A stretch of 49,387 bases of DNA from Candidatus Symbiopectobacterium sp. 'North America' (GTDB lineage: Bacteria > Pseudomonadota > Gammaproteobacteria > Enterobacterales > Enterobacteriaceae): contig NZ_PEHF01000014.1 in NCBI RefSeq assembly GCF_015762685.1, positions 1 to 49,387 on the forward strand, in the 5' to 3' direction. Within the stretch, counting starts at the first letter, position 1, and each line of letters opens with the position of its first letter. Below, in pieces: positions 19,755-30,127 of this stretch. The notes under the pieces were generated by a model, which saw nothing but the letters and a program-made list of their open reading frames with translations, did not search any database and was not told the DNA's origin. A program made the position numbers and the translations under genes.

Positions 19755-22700
19755 TGTGCTGACGCTTCCCCTGATTGGGGAACGGTTGATAGAAGCGTCT
19801 GCCGGTACGGGTAAAACCTATACGCTGGCGGGGCTCTATCTGCGCCTGTTATTAGGGCTGCGCGGCGAGGCGGCGTATCCTAAACCTCTGTTGGTGGAAG
19901 AGATCCTGGTAGTGACCTTTACGGAGGCAGCCACAGAGGAACTGCGCGATCGTATTCGCGCCAACATTCATGCGTTGCGTCTGGCTTGCCTGTGTGGCAA
20001 AAGCGACGATGCGCTTTTTTCGGCGTTGCTGGCGCTACTGCCCGATAAGCCGTCGGCGGCACAACTGTTGCTCGATGCTGAGCGACAAATGGATGAAGCC
20101 GCCATCTACACTATCCACGGCTTTTGTCAGCGCATGCTAGGAAGCCATGCTTTTGAGTCCGGCTCGCTGTTTGATCAAGAGCTGATCGAAGATGAACAGC
20201 CTCTTACCCGGCAGGCCTGTGCCGATTTCTGGCGGCGTTACTGTTATCCCTTGCCGTTCGATGTGGTCAGCGTCATTGGTCAACTCTGGAGTGGTCCGGA
20301 TGCGTTACAGCGCGAACTTGCTCCCTATTTACAGGGCGAAGCACCGCAACTGTATAACCCACCCGCACCAGATGAGACGTTGTTACAGCGCCATCAGCAG
20401 ATTCTGGCGCGCATTGATGATATCAAGCAGCAGTGGCGGCAGGTGGCAGCGCAGGTGGATAAGTGCATTCTCGAATCGGATGTGGACAAGCGCAGCTACA
20501 GTAACCGTTATCTACCAGGCTGGTTAGAAAGCGTTAGCTTTTGGGCCGAAGCGCAAACCACCGACTATGCCTTGCCAAAAGCGCTGGAGCGGTTCGCACA
20601 ATCTACGTTGAACGAGAAAACCAAAAAGGGTGCCTCCCCCGTGCTTCCGGTGTTTTCTGCGATTGAAACGCTGCTTACCACGCCGTTGTCGCTACGCGAT
20701 ATTGTTATCGATCGGGCGTTGCATGATATTCGTGCAACGGTGCGTAGCGAAAAATTGCGCCGCGCGGCCTTGGGATTTGACGACCTGCTGAGCCGTCTGG
20801 GTGAGGCGCTGCGCCAGCCGCTGGGTGAGCAACTGGCGGCCGCGATACGTCAGCGCCATCCAGTAGCGATGATCGATGAGTTTCAGGATACCGACCCGCA
20901 GCAATATCGTATTTTCCGCGCCATCTACGGTGAACAACCCGACAGCGGCATGTTGCTGATCGGCGATCCGAAACAAGCTATCTACGCGTTTCGCGGTGCG
21001 GATATTTTCACTTATATGCGGGCGCGTGCCGATGTTAAGGCACACTACACGTTGAAAACCAACTGGCGTTCTTCCCATGAGATGGTCAGCGGTGTGAACC
21101 GCCTGTTTCAATGCGCCGATAATCCATTTATTTTTTCGGCGATCCCTTTTTTGCCGGTTAAGCCTGCACCGAATAAGCAGGGGCTGCGTTTTGAGCTGGA
21201 CGGCGTGTCGCAGCCCGCACTGCAATTTTCTCTGTCGGGTTCTGTGGTATTGGGGACAGGGGAGTATCAGCAACTGATGGCACAGCAGTGCGCCATGCAA
21301 ATTCGTGACTGGTTGCAAGCGGGTCAACGCCGTACTGCCTGGCTGGATAATGGTCGCGAGCGCTCTCCTGTGCAGGCATCGGATATTTGTGTTTTGGTAC
21401 GCAGCCGCCATGAAGCCGCATTGGTACGTGATGCGCTGCGCCGTCTTGCTATTCCTTCCGTCTATCTCTCCAACCGTGACAGCGTATTTACCACCCCAGA
21501 GGCACGTGAGGTGCTGTGGTTGTTACAAGCCGTGCTGGCCCCAGAACAGGAACGCACGTTGCGCAGCGCGCTGGCGACCGCATTATTGGGATTCAGCGCC
21601 CAGCAGATTGATGCGCTAAACCAGAGTGAGGCGGACTGGGATGCGCAGGTCGATACCTTTGCCGCGTTTCGTGATCTTTGGCAGCGACGGGGCGTGCTCC
21701 CGATGCTGCGCTCGCTCATGTCGCATTATCATTTGGCGGAAAATCTACTGGCTAGCCGTGAGGGTGAACGCCGGTTAACCGATTTCTTGCACCTCGGAGA
21801 ACTGCTGCAACACGCTGGGGCCACGCTCGAAAGCGAGCATGCGCTGGTGCGCTGGTTGTCGCAGCAGATTTTGCAGCCCAATCCACAGTCAGAAAACCAG
21901 CAACTGCGGTTAGAGAGCGATCGCCATCTGGTACAAATTGTCACCATCCATAAATCCAAAGGGCTGGAATATCCGCTGGTTTGGTTGCCGTTTATTTGTC
22001 ACTTTCGCCCTCAGCCTGATGGCATTTACCATGACAGGCGTACCTTTCAGGCTCTTCTCGACGTCAATAGTGGGGAAGAAAGCCAGCAGTTGGCTGAGGA
22101 AGAGCGACTGGCGGAAGATTTACGGCTGTTGTACGTGGCGCTGACGCGGTCGATTTACCACTGTAGCGTGGGGGTGGCACCGCTACAGCGCACCCGACGC
22201 AAAAGTGAAACGACTGACATGCACCTCAATGCGCTCGGCTATTTGCTGCAACGCGGTAAGGAGGCAGATGCGGATACCCTGGTCGCTGCACTGCATGCGT
22301 TGGAAGGCGATGGCGTTGCGGTAAACGCTGTGCGTAAATGGGATGGCATTCCCTGGCAAGACAGCGTAGACAAGCCAGCAGTACTCCGCGCCAGTGAATG
22401 TGAGCGCCTGCTTACCAATAATTGGCGAGTGACCAGCTATTCGGGTTTACAACAGCATGGCGCTCAACAGCATCCTCTACAACTGGGGGGGACAATGGCG
22501 CAAGAGCTGTTTCCCCGCCTTGACGTTGATGCCGCGTTGGACCCGCGCGACTTTGTGCCTGAAGAGAGTGAGCAAGCGCTCACCCCGCATACCTTCCCCA
22601 AAGGTGCAGGGCCCGGAACCTTTTTGCATAGTCTGTTTGATACATTGGATTTTACCCAACCCGTCAGCACTGACTGGCTTGAAGAGCAACTGATAGCACA

Positions 22701-23331
22701 TGGTATGGCAAGTGGGTGGGTACCCACCTTGCAGGTGTGGTTTTCGGCTCTGCTGCATGCGCCGCTGAATGCGGATATTACTGCTTCTGACATCCCATTG
22801 ACGTTGGCAAGCGTACCCGCACAGCAACGAATTGCCGAGCTAGCTTTTTATTTGCCAATAGATGCCCCGCTACAGGCAACCGCGCTGGATGCTCTGGCAA
22901 AACGTTACGATCCGCTGTCAGCGAATTGCCCGCCACTCTCCTTTCAGCAGGTGCAGGGGATGTTGAAAGGCTTTATCGACCTGGTGTTTTGCTGGCAGGG
23001 ACGTTATTACCTGCTGGATTATAAGTCGAACTGGTTGGGAGAAAGCGCCAGTGCTTACACGCAGCCTGCCATGCACGCGGCAATGATGGGGCACCGCTAT
23101 GATTTGCAGTATCAGCTTTATACGCTGGCTCTGCATCGCTATCTGCGCCATCGGGTGCCGGATTATGATTACGACCGCCACATTGGTGGCGCTATCTACC
23201 TGTTTTTGCGCGGCGTCGATCCGGTTCTTCCCACGAATGGTATTTTCACCCAGCGCCTGCCGCGAGCCTTTGTAGAACAACTTGATCGCTTGTTCAGCGG
23301 TGAAGTGGCACTGTCAGGAGAACGCCTATGA
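19726..23331 (+). CDS. recB: RecB, exonuclease V beta subunit (helicase-nuclease)
   Basis: RecB is the 3'-5' helicase and the only nuclease of RecBCD. The 1201-residue protein (1180 in E. coli) has Walker A EASAGTGKTYTLAGLY near residue 25, motif II MIDEFQDTDPQQYRIF, motif III LLIGDPKQAIYAFRGADIF and motif VI LRLLYVALTRS. The C-terminal nuclease centre FIDLVFCWQGRYYLLDYKSN is complete. It starts 29 bp inside ptrA and overlaps recD by four bases (ATGA), so expression is coupled. No lesion is seen. Confidence 0.97.
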   Translation: MSQDTPHTLDVLTLPLIGERLIEASAGTGKTYTLAGLYLRLLLGLRGEAAYPKPLLVEEILVVTFTEAATEELRDRIRANIHALRLACLCGKSDDALFSALLALLPDKPSAAQLLLDAERQMDEAAIYTIHGFCQRMLGSHAFESGSLFDQELIEDEQPLTRQACADFWRRYCYPLPFDVVSVIGQLWSGPDALQRELAPYLQGEAPQLYNPPAPDETLLQRHQQILARIDDIKQQWRQVAAQVDKCILESDVDKRSYSNRYLPGWLESVSFWAEAQTTDYALPKALERFAQSTLNEKTKKGASPVLPVFSAIETLLTTPLSLRDIVIDRALHDIRATVRSEKLRRAALGFDDLLSRLGEALRQPLGEQLAAAIRQRHPVAMIDEFQDTDPQQYRIFRAIYGEQPDSGMLLIGDPKQAIYAFRGADIFTYMRARADVKAHYTLKTNWRSSHEMVSGVNRLFQCADNPFIFSAIPFLPVKPAPNKQGLRFELDGVSQPALQFSLSGSVVLGTGEYQQLMAQQCAMQIRDWLQAGQRRTAWLDNGRERSPVQASDICVLVRSRHEAALVRDALRRLAIPSVYLSNRDSVFTTPEAREVLWLLQAVLAPEQERTLRSALATALLGFSAQQIDALNQSEADWDAQVDTFAAFRDLWQRRGVLPMLRSLMSHYHLAENLLASREGERRLTDFLHLGELLQHAGATLESEHALVRWLSQQILQPNPQSENQQLRLESDRHLVQIVTIHKSKGLEYPLVWLPFICHFRPQPDGIYHDRRTFQALLDVNSGEESQQLAEEERLAEDLRLLYVALTRSIYHCSVGVAPLQRTRRKSETTDMHLNALGYLLQRGKEADADTLVAALHALEGDGVAVNAVRKWDGIPWQDSVDKPAVLRASECERLLTNNWRVTSYSGLQQHGAQQHPLQLGGTMAQELFPRLDVDAALDPRDFVPEESEQALTPHTFPKGAGPGTFLHSLFDTLDFTQPVSTDWLEEQLIAHGMASGWVPTLQVWFSALLHAPLNADITASDIPLTLASVPAQQRIAELAFYLPIDAPLQATALDALAKRYDPLSANCPPLSFQQVQGMLKGFIDLVFCWQGRYYLLDYKSNWLGESASAYTQPAMHAAMMGHRYDLQYQLYTLALHRYLRHRVPDYDYDRHIGGAIYLFLRGVDPVLPTNGIFTQRLPRAFVEQLDRLFSGEVALSGERL

Positions 23332-25181
23332 TGGACTTGCTGGCGACGGCGATGGAGCGCCAACTGCTGCGCCCGCTGGATGTACAGTTTGCGCGTATGC
23401 TGGCCGATGGACAGCCCGCACCGGTGCAACTGGCGGCGGCGTTGGTGAGCGCGGCGGCGGGCGCGGGCAATGTCTGTTTGCCGTTAACGGAATTGCACCC
23501 TGATTCCCTGTTTGATGGTCGCGATCCTGCACTGGCGCATGCGCTGTGGGAGCTCGCTGGGCTGCCGGATAGTGCGGCGTGGCAGCAACGCCTGCTGGCT
23601 TCTCCCGCCGTGAGCGATGGTTGTGAGACAACCCCGCTGGTGTTGCAGCACCAACGGCTTTATTTGCAACGCAATTGGCTGAGTGAAGTGCAGGTAGCGG
23701 CCTTTTTTGCCGGAAGTCATGTCGTCGATATTCATCCCGATCCCCTTGCTGTGCGTCGCGTGTTAGACCGCTTGTTCTCACCGCTTGATACCGAGATCGA
23801 TTGGCAAAAAGTGGCTGCCGCCGTAGCGCTGACGCGTCGGGTCTCGGTGATTTCCGGCGGGCCGGGCACGGGAAAAACCACGACGGTGGCTAAACTGCTG
23901 GCGGCCATGCTGTTGCTGCATGAGGGGGATAGACCGTTGCGCATTCAACTGGCGGCTCCGACAGGAAAAGCAGCGGCGCGTTTGACGGAATCGCTGCGCA
24001 GTGCGTTAAGCAAACTGCCGCTTGAAGAGGCTCAGCAGCGTCATTTGCCGCGGGAAGCGACCACGTTGCACCGTCTGTTGGGCGCGGTGCCTGACAGTCA
24101 ACGCTTGCGTTATCACCAGGGCAATCCGCTCCATCTTGATGTGCTGGTGGTGGATGAAGCCTCCATGGTGGATTTACCGATGATGGCAAACCTGGTATTG
24201 GCACTGCCTGCGACAGCACAGGTGATTTTCCTGGGCGATCGCGATCAGTTGGCCTCCGTTGAGGCTGGGGCGGTATTAGGCGATATCTGCCGTTTTGCCG
24301 CGCGGGGTTATAGCGCTCAACGCGTTGAGGAACTCGAAGAACTGACGGGCTATAGTTTGGCTGCCTCATCCGAAGCCAGCCCTGCGGTGGCAGACAGTTT
24401 GTGCCTGCTGCAAAAGAGCTACCGATTCGATCAGCACTCTGGCATTGGCATCTTGGCGCGAGCGGTAAACGGTGGCGATGAACGTCAGGTTCGACAGGTG
24501 TTGCAGGATGAACATGACGATCTGCACTGCCTGCCGCTGGCCCAGGAAGAGGATTACCAGCAGATGTTGGCGCAGTGCGTGGCCGGATATAGCGGCTATT
24601 TGCAGGCGGTAGCACAGGGGCAGGATGCCGCACAGGTGCTGGCGGCATTTAACCGTTTTCGTTTATTGCGCGCGCTGCGTGACGGCCCGTTTGGCGTTGC
24701 CGGTTTGAATGTTCGTATTGAGCAGGCGCTGCAACACGTCGGGTTGATTCATCGCAGCCGTAATCCGACGAATCCCTGGTATTCCGGCCGACCGGTAATG
24801 ATTGCCCGTAATGATGCATTGCTTGGCGTGTTTAACGGCGACATCGGGATCGCCATGCCGAATGAGGCGGGGGAACTGCGCGTTTACTTCCAACTGCCCG
24901 ATGGTCAGATGAAACCGGTCAGTCCGAGTCGCTTGCCGCCGCATGAAACCGCCTACGCCATGACGGTGCACAAATCTCAAGGATCGGAGTTCGATCATAC
25001 CGCACTGGTGTTGCCGAACGGCTTTTTGCCGGTGTTGACACGCGAATTGGTGTATACCGCGGTTACGCGCGCGCGTACGAAACTGTCACTCTACGCGGAG
25101 ATAAGCATCTTGTGTCGCGCGGTGAGAACGCCAACACGTCGCTTTAGTGGGCTGGAAATGCGTATCCTCGCCGGTGGCTGA
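23328..25181 (+). CDS. recD: RecD, exonuclease V alpha subunit
   Basis: RecD is the fast 5'-3' helicase of RecBCD. The 617-residue product (608 in E. coli) carries Walker A ISGGPGTGKTTTVAKLL near residue 180, motif II VLVVDEASMVDLPMMANL and LGDRDQLASVEAGAVLGD. Its C-terminal motif YAMTVHKSQGSEFDHTAL is followed by the TAVTRAR helicase motif. The start ATG is inside the recB stop. This completes an intact recC-ptrA-recB-recD operon. Confidence 0.97.
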   Translation: MMDLLATAMERQLLRPLDVQFARMLADGQPAPVQLAAALVSAAAGAGNVCLPLTELHPDSLFDGRDPALAHALWELAGLPDSAAWQQRLLASPAVSDGCETTPLVLQHQRLYLQRNWLSEVQVAAFFAGSHVVDIHPDPLAVRRVLDRLFSPLDTEIDWQKVAAAVALTRRVSVISGGPGTGKTTTVAKLLAAMLLLHEGDRPLRIQLAAPTGKAAARLTESLRSALSKLPLEEAQQRHLPREATTLHRLLGAVPDSQRLRYHQGNPLHLDVLVVDEASMVDLPMMANLVLALPATAQVIFLGDRDQLASVEAGAVLGDICRFAARGYSAQRVEELEELTGYSLAASSEASPAVADSLCLLQKSYRFDQHSGIGILARAVNGGDERQVRQVLQDEHDDLHCLPLAQEEDYQQMLAQCVAGYSGYLQAVAQGQDAAQVLAAFNRFRLLRALRDGPFGVAGLNVRIEQALQHVGLIHRSRNPTNPWYSGRPVMIARNDALLGVFNGDIGIAMPNEAGELRVYFQLPDGQMKPVSPSRLPPHETAYAMTVHKSQGSEFDHTALVLPNGFLPVLTRELVYTAVTRARTKLSLYAEISILCRAVRTPTRRFSGLEMRILAGG

Positions 25182-25184
25182 CCG

Positions 25185-25745
25185 CTAAAAATCCAGCTCT
25201 ACCGGAATTGGAGGGCTGTGAAGCATCAGCTTTCCCTGCTTGGTTATGCGAAACGTGGCGGAATAACGCGTTTTGGTGCTGCCAGCGATCAGGTTGTCCG
25301 CTTCGCTAAAGGCAAAACGCAGCGAAGCATTGCTGGCCCAAAGTGCTAGCTGGGTTAAGCGGTAGGTGAAATAGACCGCATTCATCCCCTGTGCAACGGG
25401 CTCAATCGTGATGATGCGGTCAAGTTCCATGCGCCCAAAGCAGAGATCGTCCGCGGTGCACCACATTGGCTCGGCCTCCGGCTCATAGACAATGTTCTCT
25501 CCCTGACGTGTCTCCCGTGCCAATCCGGCATCTACGAGTGCCTGCATGCGCCCGGTGATCCAGGGCGCATCCTGGGCGTTACTGTATACTGGCCATTGCT
25601 TTACACCGAGGCAATGCGCAGGCTCTGCGGCAAAATAGTCACGTAATGCCCGCTGATAGTCACTGTTTGTCGGCTGGGCCCAGAGGCTGCTTGGGAACAG
25701 TGCAACCCAGGATAATAAAAGGAGCAGCGCGTGTTTAAGGTTCAT
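25185..25745 (-). CDS. Secreted protein of unknown function
   Basis: I do not recognise a family. The 186-residue protein begins with a clear Sec signal peptide (MNLKHALLLLLSWVAL, cleavage near SLWAQP), so it should be periplasmic. The mature part has four cysteines, including the HCLGVKQWPVY region and MWCTADDLCFGRMEL, and a C-terminal beta-rich half ending in HSPPIPVELDF. It starts 11 bp inside the upstream FGE-like gene, so the two were one transcriptional unit. Its own frame is intact, whereas the partner is broken. The recD stop is only a few bases away, convergent. Confidence 0.65.
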   Translation of the reverse strand: MNLKHALLLLLSWVALFPSSLWAQPTNSDYQRALRDYFAAEPAHCLGVKQWPVYSNAQDAPWITGRMQALVDAGLARETRQGENIVYEPEAEPMWCTADDLCFGRMELDRIITIEPVAQGMNAVYFTYRLTQLALWASNASLRFAFSEADNLIAGSTKTRYSATFRITKQGKLMLHSPPIPVELDF

Positions 25746-26603
25746 GCAATGTCCTTACCAGGCGAAAACCGAGATCTGACATCATAAAACCCGGCGTATG
25801 TGCATCACACCCGCTGCGCAGGTTTCCTTGTGTCATATAGCTCTCGCCACAGAACAGGTAGAGCGTTTTACCACCTTCAACCGCAATGGTATCGTTAAGC
25901 CACTGAGACACATTACCGCTCATGTCATACAGCCCAAGAGCATTAGGTCGTTTTGATGCGACGGGGCGAGTACCGAACGTGGTAGCCTCCTGAGAGGCGA
26001 AATGGGCAACGATCTCTGGCGTGTTACTGCCAGCATAATAGAAGCCATAGGTTCCGTTCGCCAAACCGGGAGCGCCGCACCTGGCCGCCACCTCCCATTC
26101 ATTACGTGATGGCAAACGGTAGCCTGAGGCATGAGGGTCGGTGCGAATGGTCTGTTCTGCGTCTGGCTCAGGCTGCTGTTTAAGCGGTTGCCCATCGCTG
26201 GCCAAATAATAGTAGGGCGCTAATCCCTAGCGAATACTCAAGGCATTGAAAAAATAATGACATCCCACCAAGAGACATTGGTGACAGGATGCTTGCCACC
26301 GTCTTGTTCGGGCACGAGACAATCTTCGAAGTGTGCGCCGTTGCATCCACCTTCAATCATGTAGCCTTGCTCCGCAGCCCATGCCAGCAGGTCGTGATAG
26401 AAGTGATAGGTGACTGCGGTAGTCATGATGTTATAAGCGGCAAGCGAGGTGTTGGCGTGCTCGGCATAGGCATGCTGACCAAAAACCGGACCAACGTAAT
26501 AGTGGCCTGTTTTGACAGTGATTTCGTAAATGTGCAGCGGCGTGACGCAAGCGGCCTGAAACATCAGCCCCATGCCGAGCAGCATAAAGAGTGCTTTGCT
26601 CAT
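25735..26603 (-). pseudogene. Formylglycine-generating-enzyme-like lipoprotein, broken
   Basis: An FGE/SUMF1-type domain protein. The N-terminus is a signal peptide with a possible lipobox (FQAAC). The body has KHPVTNVSWWDVIIF, then SGYRLPSRNEWEVAARCG, LGLYDMSGNVSQWLND and a final SDLGFRLVRTL, all hallmarks of the fold. Two lesions appear. One base is missing near the six-base A-run at 26249-26254, so the upstream frame ends soon after VIIF. Downstream, the correct frame has a TAG at 26227-26229 (after NALSIR) before GLAPYYYLASDGQ. The span of 869 bp is one short of 290 codons, consistent with one deletion. Members of this fold range from cysteine oxidation to structural roles, so the activity is unknown. 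Confidence 0.8.
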
Positions 26604-26740
26604 GGTATTCCTGTACCGGTGTTGCTGTCCTGTATGGCCGCTGTGGTGGCCGGGCAGTGACGTGCATTACGCGAGCATTCTACGTGCTGAGGCGCGATAA
26701 GTCTCTGCACGATTGCTCAGGGTAGGGAGATAATGGCAAT

Positions 26741-26766
26741 GCCGGTATACAGGGTTGCATACCGGC
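26741..26766. other. Hairpin downstream of argA
   Basis: GCCGGTAT (26741-26748) and ATACCGGC (26759-26766) form a perfect 8-bp stem with a 10-nt loop, 15 bp past the argA stop on the minus strand. No U-tract follows, so it is more likely an RNA-stabilising 3' hairpin or a weak terminator than a standard terminator. Confidence 0.5.
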
Positions 26767-26780
26767 GTGATGCGAGAGGA

Positions 26781-28107
26781 TTACAGGTCGATCACCAGGA
26801 TTTTGGAACGGCGCTGGTAGTTATACAGTTCCTGCTTGCGTTTGGGCAGCATCTCCACCTCGGCGGGCTGAAAGCCGCGCTCCTGGAACCAATGGATGCT
26901 GTGCGTGGTGAGAACGAACAGTTTCTTCAGCCCCTGCTGACGTGCCTGTGCCGCCACGCGTTGCAGCAACATGTCTCCGCGCGAGGAACTGCGATAGTCA
27001 GGATGTACCGCGACGCAGGCCATTTCTCCTATGCTCTATTCAGGGAACGGGTACAACGCGGCGCAGGCGATGGTCAGGTTATCGCGGACCACCACGGTAA
27101 ACTTATCGATCTCCATTTCCAACTGCTCACGTGAGCGGCGCACCAGAATCCCCTGTTGTTCCAGCGAGCGGATCAGCTCGAGAATGCCGCCAATATCATT
27201 AATGGTGGCACGGCGCACTTGCTCCGCGTTCTCCATGACGATCTGCGTACCGATACCGTCGCGAGAAAACAGTTCTTGCACCAATACCCCGTCTTCCTGA
27301 TAGCTGATCAGGTGACTACGGCGCACGCCGCTCCGGCATGCGCGCACGGCACCACGCGGAAAGCGCACGGTTCCCGAGTTATAATCGCCATCGGCTTCAC
27401 GCTCTTCAATACAGCGCTGGGCATCGTCGGGAAACAGTTCAGAAATGATGGTGCCATCCTGCGTGGTAACCCCTTGAGATGAACAGAAGCCAATCATTTT
27501 CTCAGCTTTCAGTTTAATAGCCAACTGGGTAGCCACTTCTTCAGACGTCAGATTGAAACTCTCGCCCGTGACTGATACGGCTACCGGGCCGAGCAGCACA
27601 ATGGCGCCGCTGTCTAACTGGCGATGTATCGCCGCTTCATCGATACGCCGGATGCGACCGCTATGGCAGTAGTCCACGCCATCATCGACCCCTAACGGTT
27701 GGGCGATAATAAAATTACCGCTTACCACGTTGATGTGCGTGGCCCTGTAGCGGCGTGTTATTCAAGCTCATGGAAAGACGCGCGGTGATATCCAGTTGCA
27801 ACATGCCTGCGGCCTGTTTCACCAGATCTAGCGTGTTGCTGTCGGTGACACGGGTATGTTTATGATAACGCGGCTCGAAATGGTGTGTGGTCAGGCTGGC
27901 GTCAATCTGCGGGCGGGCACCATAGACCACCAACAGCTTGATGCCGAGGCTATGCAGCAGACCAATATCGTTGACGATGTTGGCGAAGTTTTCATGTTCA
28001 ATAGCTTCACCGCCCAGCATGATGACAAAGGTTTTTCCGCGATGCGCGTTGATATAATGAACCGAATGGCGGAAGCCTTGGACCAGTTCTGTACTATGTT
28101 CCTTCAC
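26781..28107 (-). pseudogene. argA: argA, N-acetylglutamate synthase, frameshift plus amber
   Basis: ArgA acetylates glutamate, the first step of arginine synthesis. The kinase-like domain starts at GTG 28107 ([16 protein letters not shown], with AGAGG upstream) and shows [18 protein letters not shown]. After NNTPLQG the frame breaks: seven bases at 27735-27741 stand where six belong, a one-base insertion. The right frame resumes with [18 protein letters not shown] and runs into the acetyltransferase domain. It then meets TAG at 27036-27038 after LYPFPE, and continues in the same frame with [20 protein letters not shown] to 26781. The span is 1327 bp, 442 codons plus one base. Two independent lesions make loss of function nearly certain, so arginine auxotrophy is likely unless ArgJ or an outside source compensates. 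Confidence 0.93.
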
Positions 28108-28121
28108 TGCGAGCCTCTCTG

Positions 28122-28160
28122 AGTGAATTTTTATTCGTAATTCGTGTATTTTTATTCTGA
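28122..28160 (-). promoter_or_regulatory. Tandem ARG boxes (ArgR operator) before argA
   Basis: Two 18-bp imperfect palindromes fit the ArgR consensus (TGAAT, four A/T, ATTCA). Box 1 at 28122-28139 contains TGAAT-TTTT-ATTCG. Box 2 at 28143-28160 contains TGTAT-TTTT-ATTCT. The 3-bp gap is the spacing used by ArgR hexamers. They lie 15 bp before the argA start. The rest of the gap (28161-28507) holds no gene and must carry the amiC promoter. Confidence 0.8.
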
Positions 28161-28507
28161 TTGAACGAAAAGGCAAGGAGTAAGTCTCACAATTCGGGCG
28201 TGTTCAGCGTTATTACCCTCTTTCTCTGTGCTGTGCTGATTTCCGTTTTGAATGAATGACTTGCTCTCCGGCCGTTTATACGCCGATACGATGATTTTTA
28301 CATGACAGAGGTGGGAAAATTCGTTAAAGTTTTTAGATTGTTAATACTGACTTTATCTTTTTCGCGTAATATCGCGGCAAATTACCTGTTGGTCTGTGTT
28401 TTTTCTGCCTGATATCACCGTTTGGGCACTCGCGCCAGTGCCTGTTTGCGACAGCATCACAATGACTACAGCACCACAATAACGACAGCATAACGAATTG
28501 GAGTGGC

Positions 28508-29752
28508 ATGTCTTATTCGAATCACAATCAGACTCGCCGCCGCCTCTTGCAAGGCGCGGCGGCAACCTGGTTATTGAGCGTCAGCGGCGCCGGATGGGCT
28601 GCTGCCGCCCAGGTGATCGCCGTTCGCGTCTGGCCTTCCTCAGCCTATACCCGCGTCACGTTAGAGTCTAACCGCACGCTAAAATACAAGCAGTTTATGC
28701 TAACCAATCCCGACAGGCTGGTTGTGGATATCGAAGATATCCAACTCAACAGTGTGTTGAAAACGGTTTCGCAGCAGTTTCAGTCTGACGATCCGCTGAT
28801 CAAAGAAGCCCGCATTGGGCAGTTTGATCCCAAAACGGTGCGTCTAGTTTTAGAGCTGAAGCAAGCCACCAATCCGAAAGTCTTTACCCTTGACCCTATT
28901 GCAGAGTTTAAACACCGCCTGGTGTTGGATCTCTACCCAGCGGTAGGACGCTATGACAGTGCCGACGATCCGCTCCTGGCGCTGTTGGAAGATTACAACA
29001 AGGGCGATCTGGAGAGTAAATTACCGCCGGAAGCGCCGTTGGCGGGTAAAGCGGGGCGCGATCGTCCGTTGGTTATCATGCTCGATCCCGGGCATGGCGG
29101 TGAAGATCCTGGAGCCATCGGTAAAAACCGCACGCGCGAGAAAGATATTGTGTTGCAGATTGCGCGGCGGTTACGCAGCCTGATTGAGCGTGAACCCAAT
29201 ATGAAGGCGTATATGACGCGCAATGAGGATGTGTTTATCCCTTTGCGCGTGCGGGTGGCGAAAGCACGTAAGCAGCGTGCCGATCTGTTTGTTTCGATTC
29301 ACGCGGATGCCTTCACTAACCGTGCGGCGCGCGGTTCTTCGGTGTTTGCCCTGTCAAAGAAAGGTGCAACTAGCACCGCAGCGCGTTTTTTGGCGGAAAC
29401 GCAAAACGAATCCGATCTGATTGGTGGCGTGAGCATGAGTGGCGATCGTTATCTCGACCATACGCTGTTTGATTTGGTGCAGACCGCGACCATCAGCGAT
29501 AGTTTGAAATTTGGCGGAAAAATCCTTAAGCAGCTTGGCAAAGTGAATAAGTTGCACAAGAACAAAGTCGATCAGGCCGGGTTTGCGGTATTAAAAGCGC
29601 CCGATATTCCCTCGATTCTGGTAGAAACGGCGTTTATCAGCAATCTGGAAGAAGAGCGTAAATTGCGCACCAGTCACTTTCAGCAGCAAATTGCGGAATC
29701 TATTCTAGCGGGGATCAAGGCGTATTTTGCCAGCGTGGGCAATCGTAAGTGA
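28508..29752 (+). CDS. amiC: AmiC, Tat-exported N-acetylmuramoyl-L-alanine amidase
   Basis: AmiC cleaves the amide bond between muramic acid and the stem peptide to split daughter cells, under control of NlpD. The 414-residue protein has a twin-arginine leader ([17 protein letters not shown]), an N-terminal AMIN domain (about 35-150) that targets the septum, and a C-terminal Amidase_3 domain. That domain carries zinc motifs [37 protein letters not shown] and the catalytic Glu region [14 protein letters not shown]. The ATG follows TTGGAG. Length matches E. coli (417) and the gene is intact. Confidence 0.97.
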   Translation: MSYSNHNQTRRRLLQGAAATWLLSVSGAGWAAAAQVIAVRVWPSSAYTRVTLESNRTLKYKQFMLTNPDRLVVDIEDIQLNSVLKTVSQQFQSDDPLIKEARIGQFDPKTVRLVLELKQATNPKVFTLDPIAEFKHRLVLDLYPAVGRYDSADDPLLALLEDYNKGDLESKLPPEAPLAGKAGRDRPLVIMLDPGHGGEDPGAIGKNRTREKDIVLQIARRLRSLIEREPNMKAYMTRNEDVFIPLRVRVAKARKQRADLFVSIHADAFTNRAARGSSVFALSKKGATSTAARFLAETQNESDLIGGVSMSGDRYLDHTLFDLVQTATISDSLKFGGKILKQLGKVNKLHKNKVDQAGFAVLKAPDIPSILVETAFISNLEEERKLRTSHFQQQIAESILAGIKAYFASVGNRK

Positions 29753-29786
29753 GGCGCTTTCGGTATTGATTGGCTAAAAACAAAAA

Positions 29787-29808
29787 AACACCCGTCAGGG
29801 TGTTTATT
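29787..29808 (-). terminator. Terminator between amiC and tRNA-fMet
   Basis: CACCC/GGGTG with flanking A/T pairs forms a short stem around GTCA. On the minus strand it is followed by seven T, so it best serves the tRNA transcript. On the plus strand a weaker T-rich tail could also end amiC. Confidence 0.7.
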
Positions 29809-29835
29809 GTTGGCAAGCTTCTTGATTCAAGAAGT

Positions 29836-29912
<77 letters not shown>

Positions 29913-30127
29913 TCCGTGGATGCGCACTATACTCTCCATTGCCGGGTATGCAACCCCTATTTGAAAAAAAGTGGCAGTTACCTGCACGTCTGACGGTTTT
30001 ATCTGCACTTTGATTGATTTTTATTCACCTTCATTCACTTATGAAGATTGGCGCGTTTTCTTATAGATATGCCTTTGTTATTGTGCGGTCACTGATTTGG
30101 CTGGCTGTAATGAGAGCGAAAGAGAAA

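Noticed and set aside
20692..21411. 239-codon minus-strand frame inside recB
   Set aside because: Shadow of the intact recB coding strand, no start signal.
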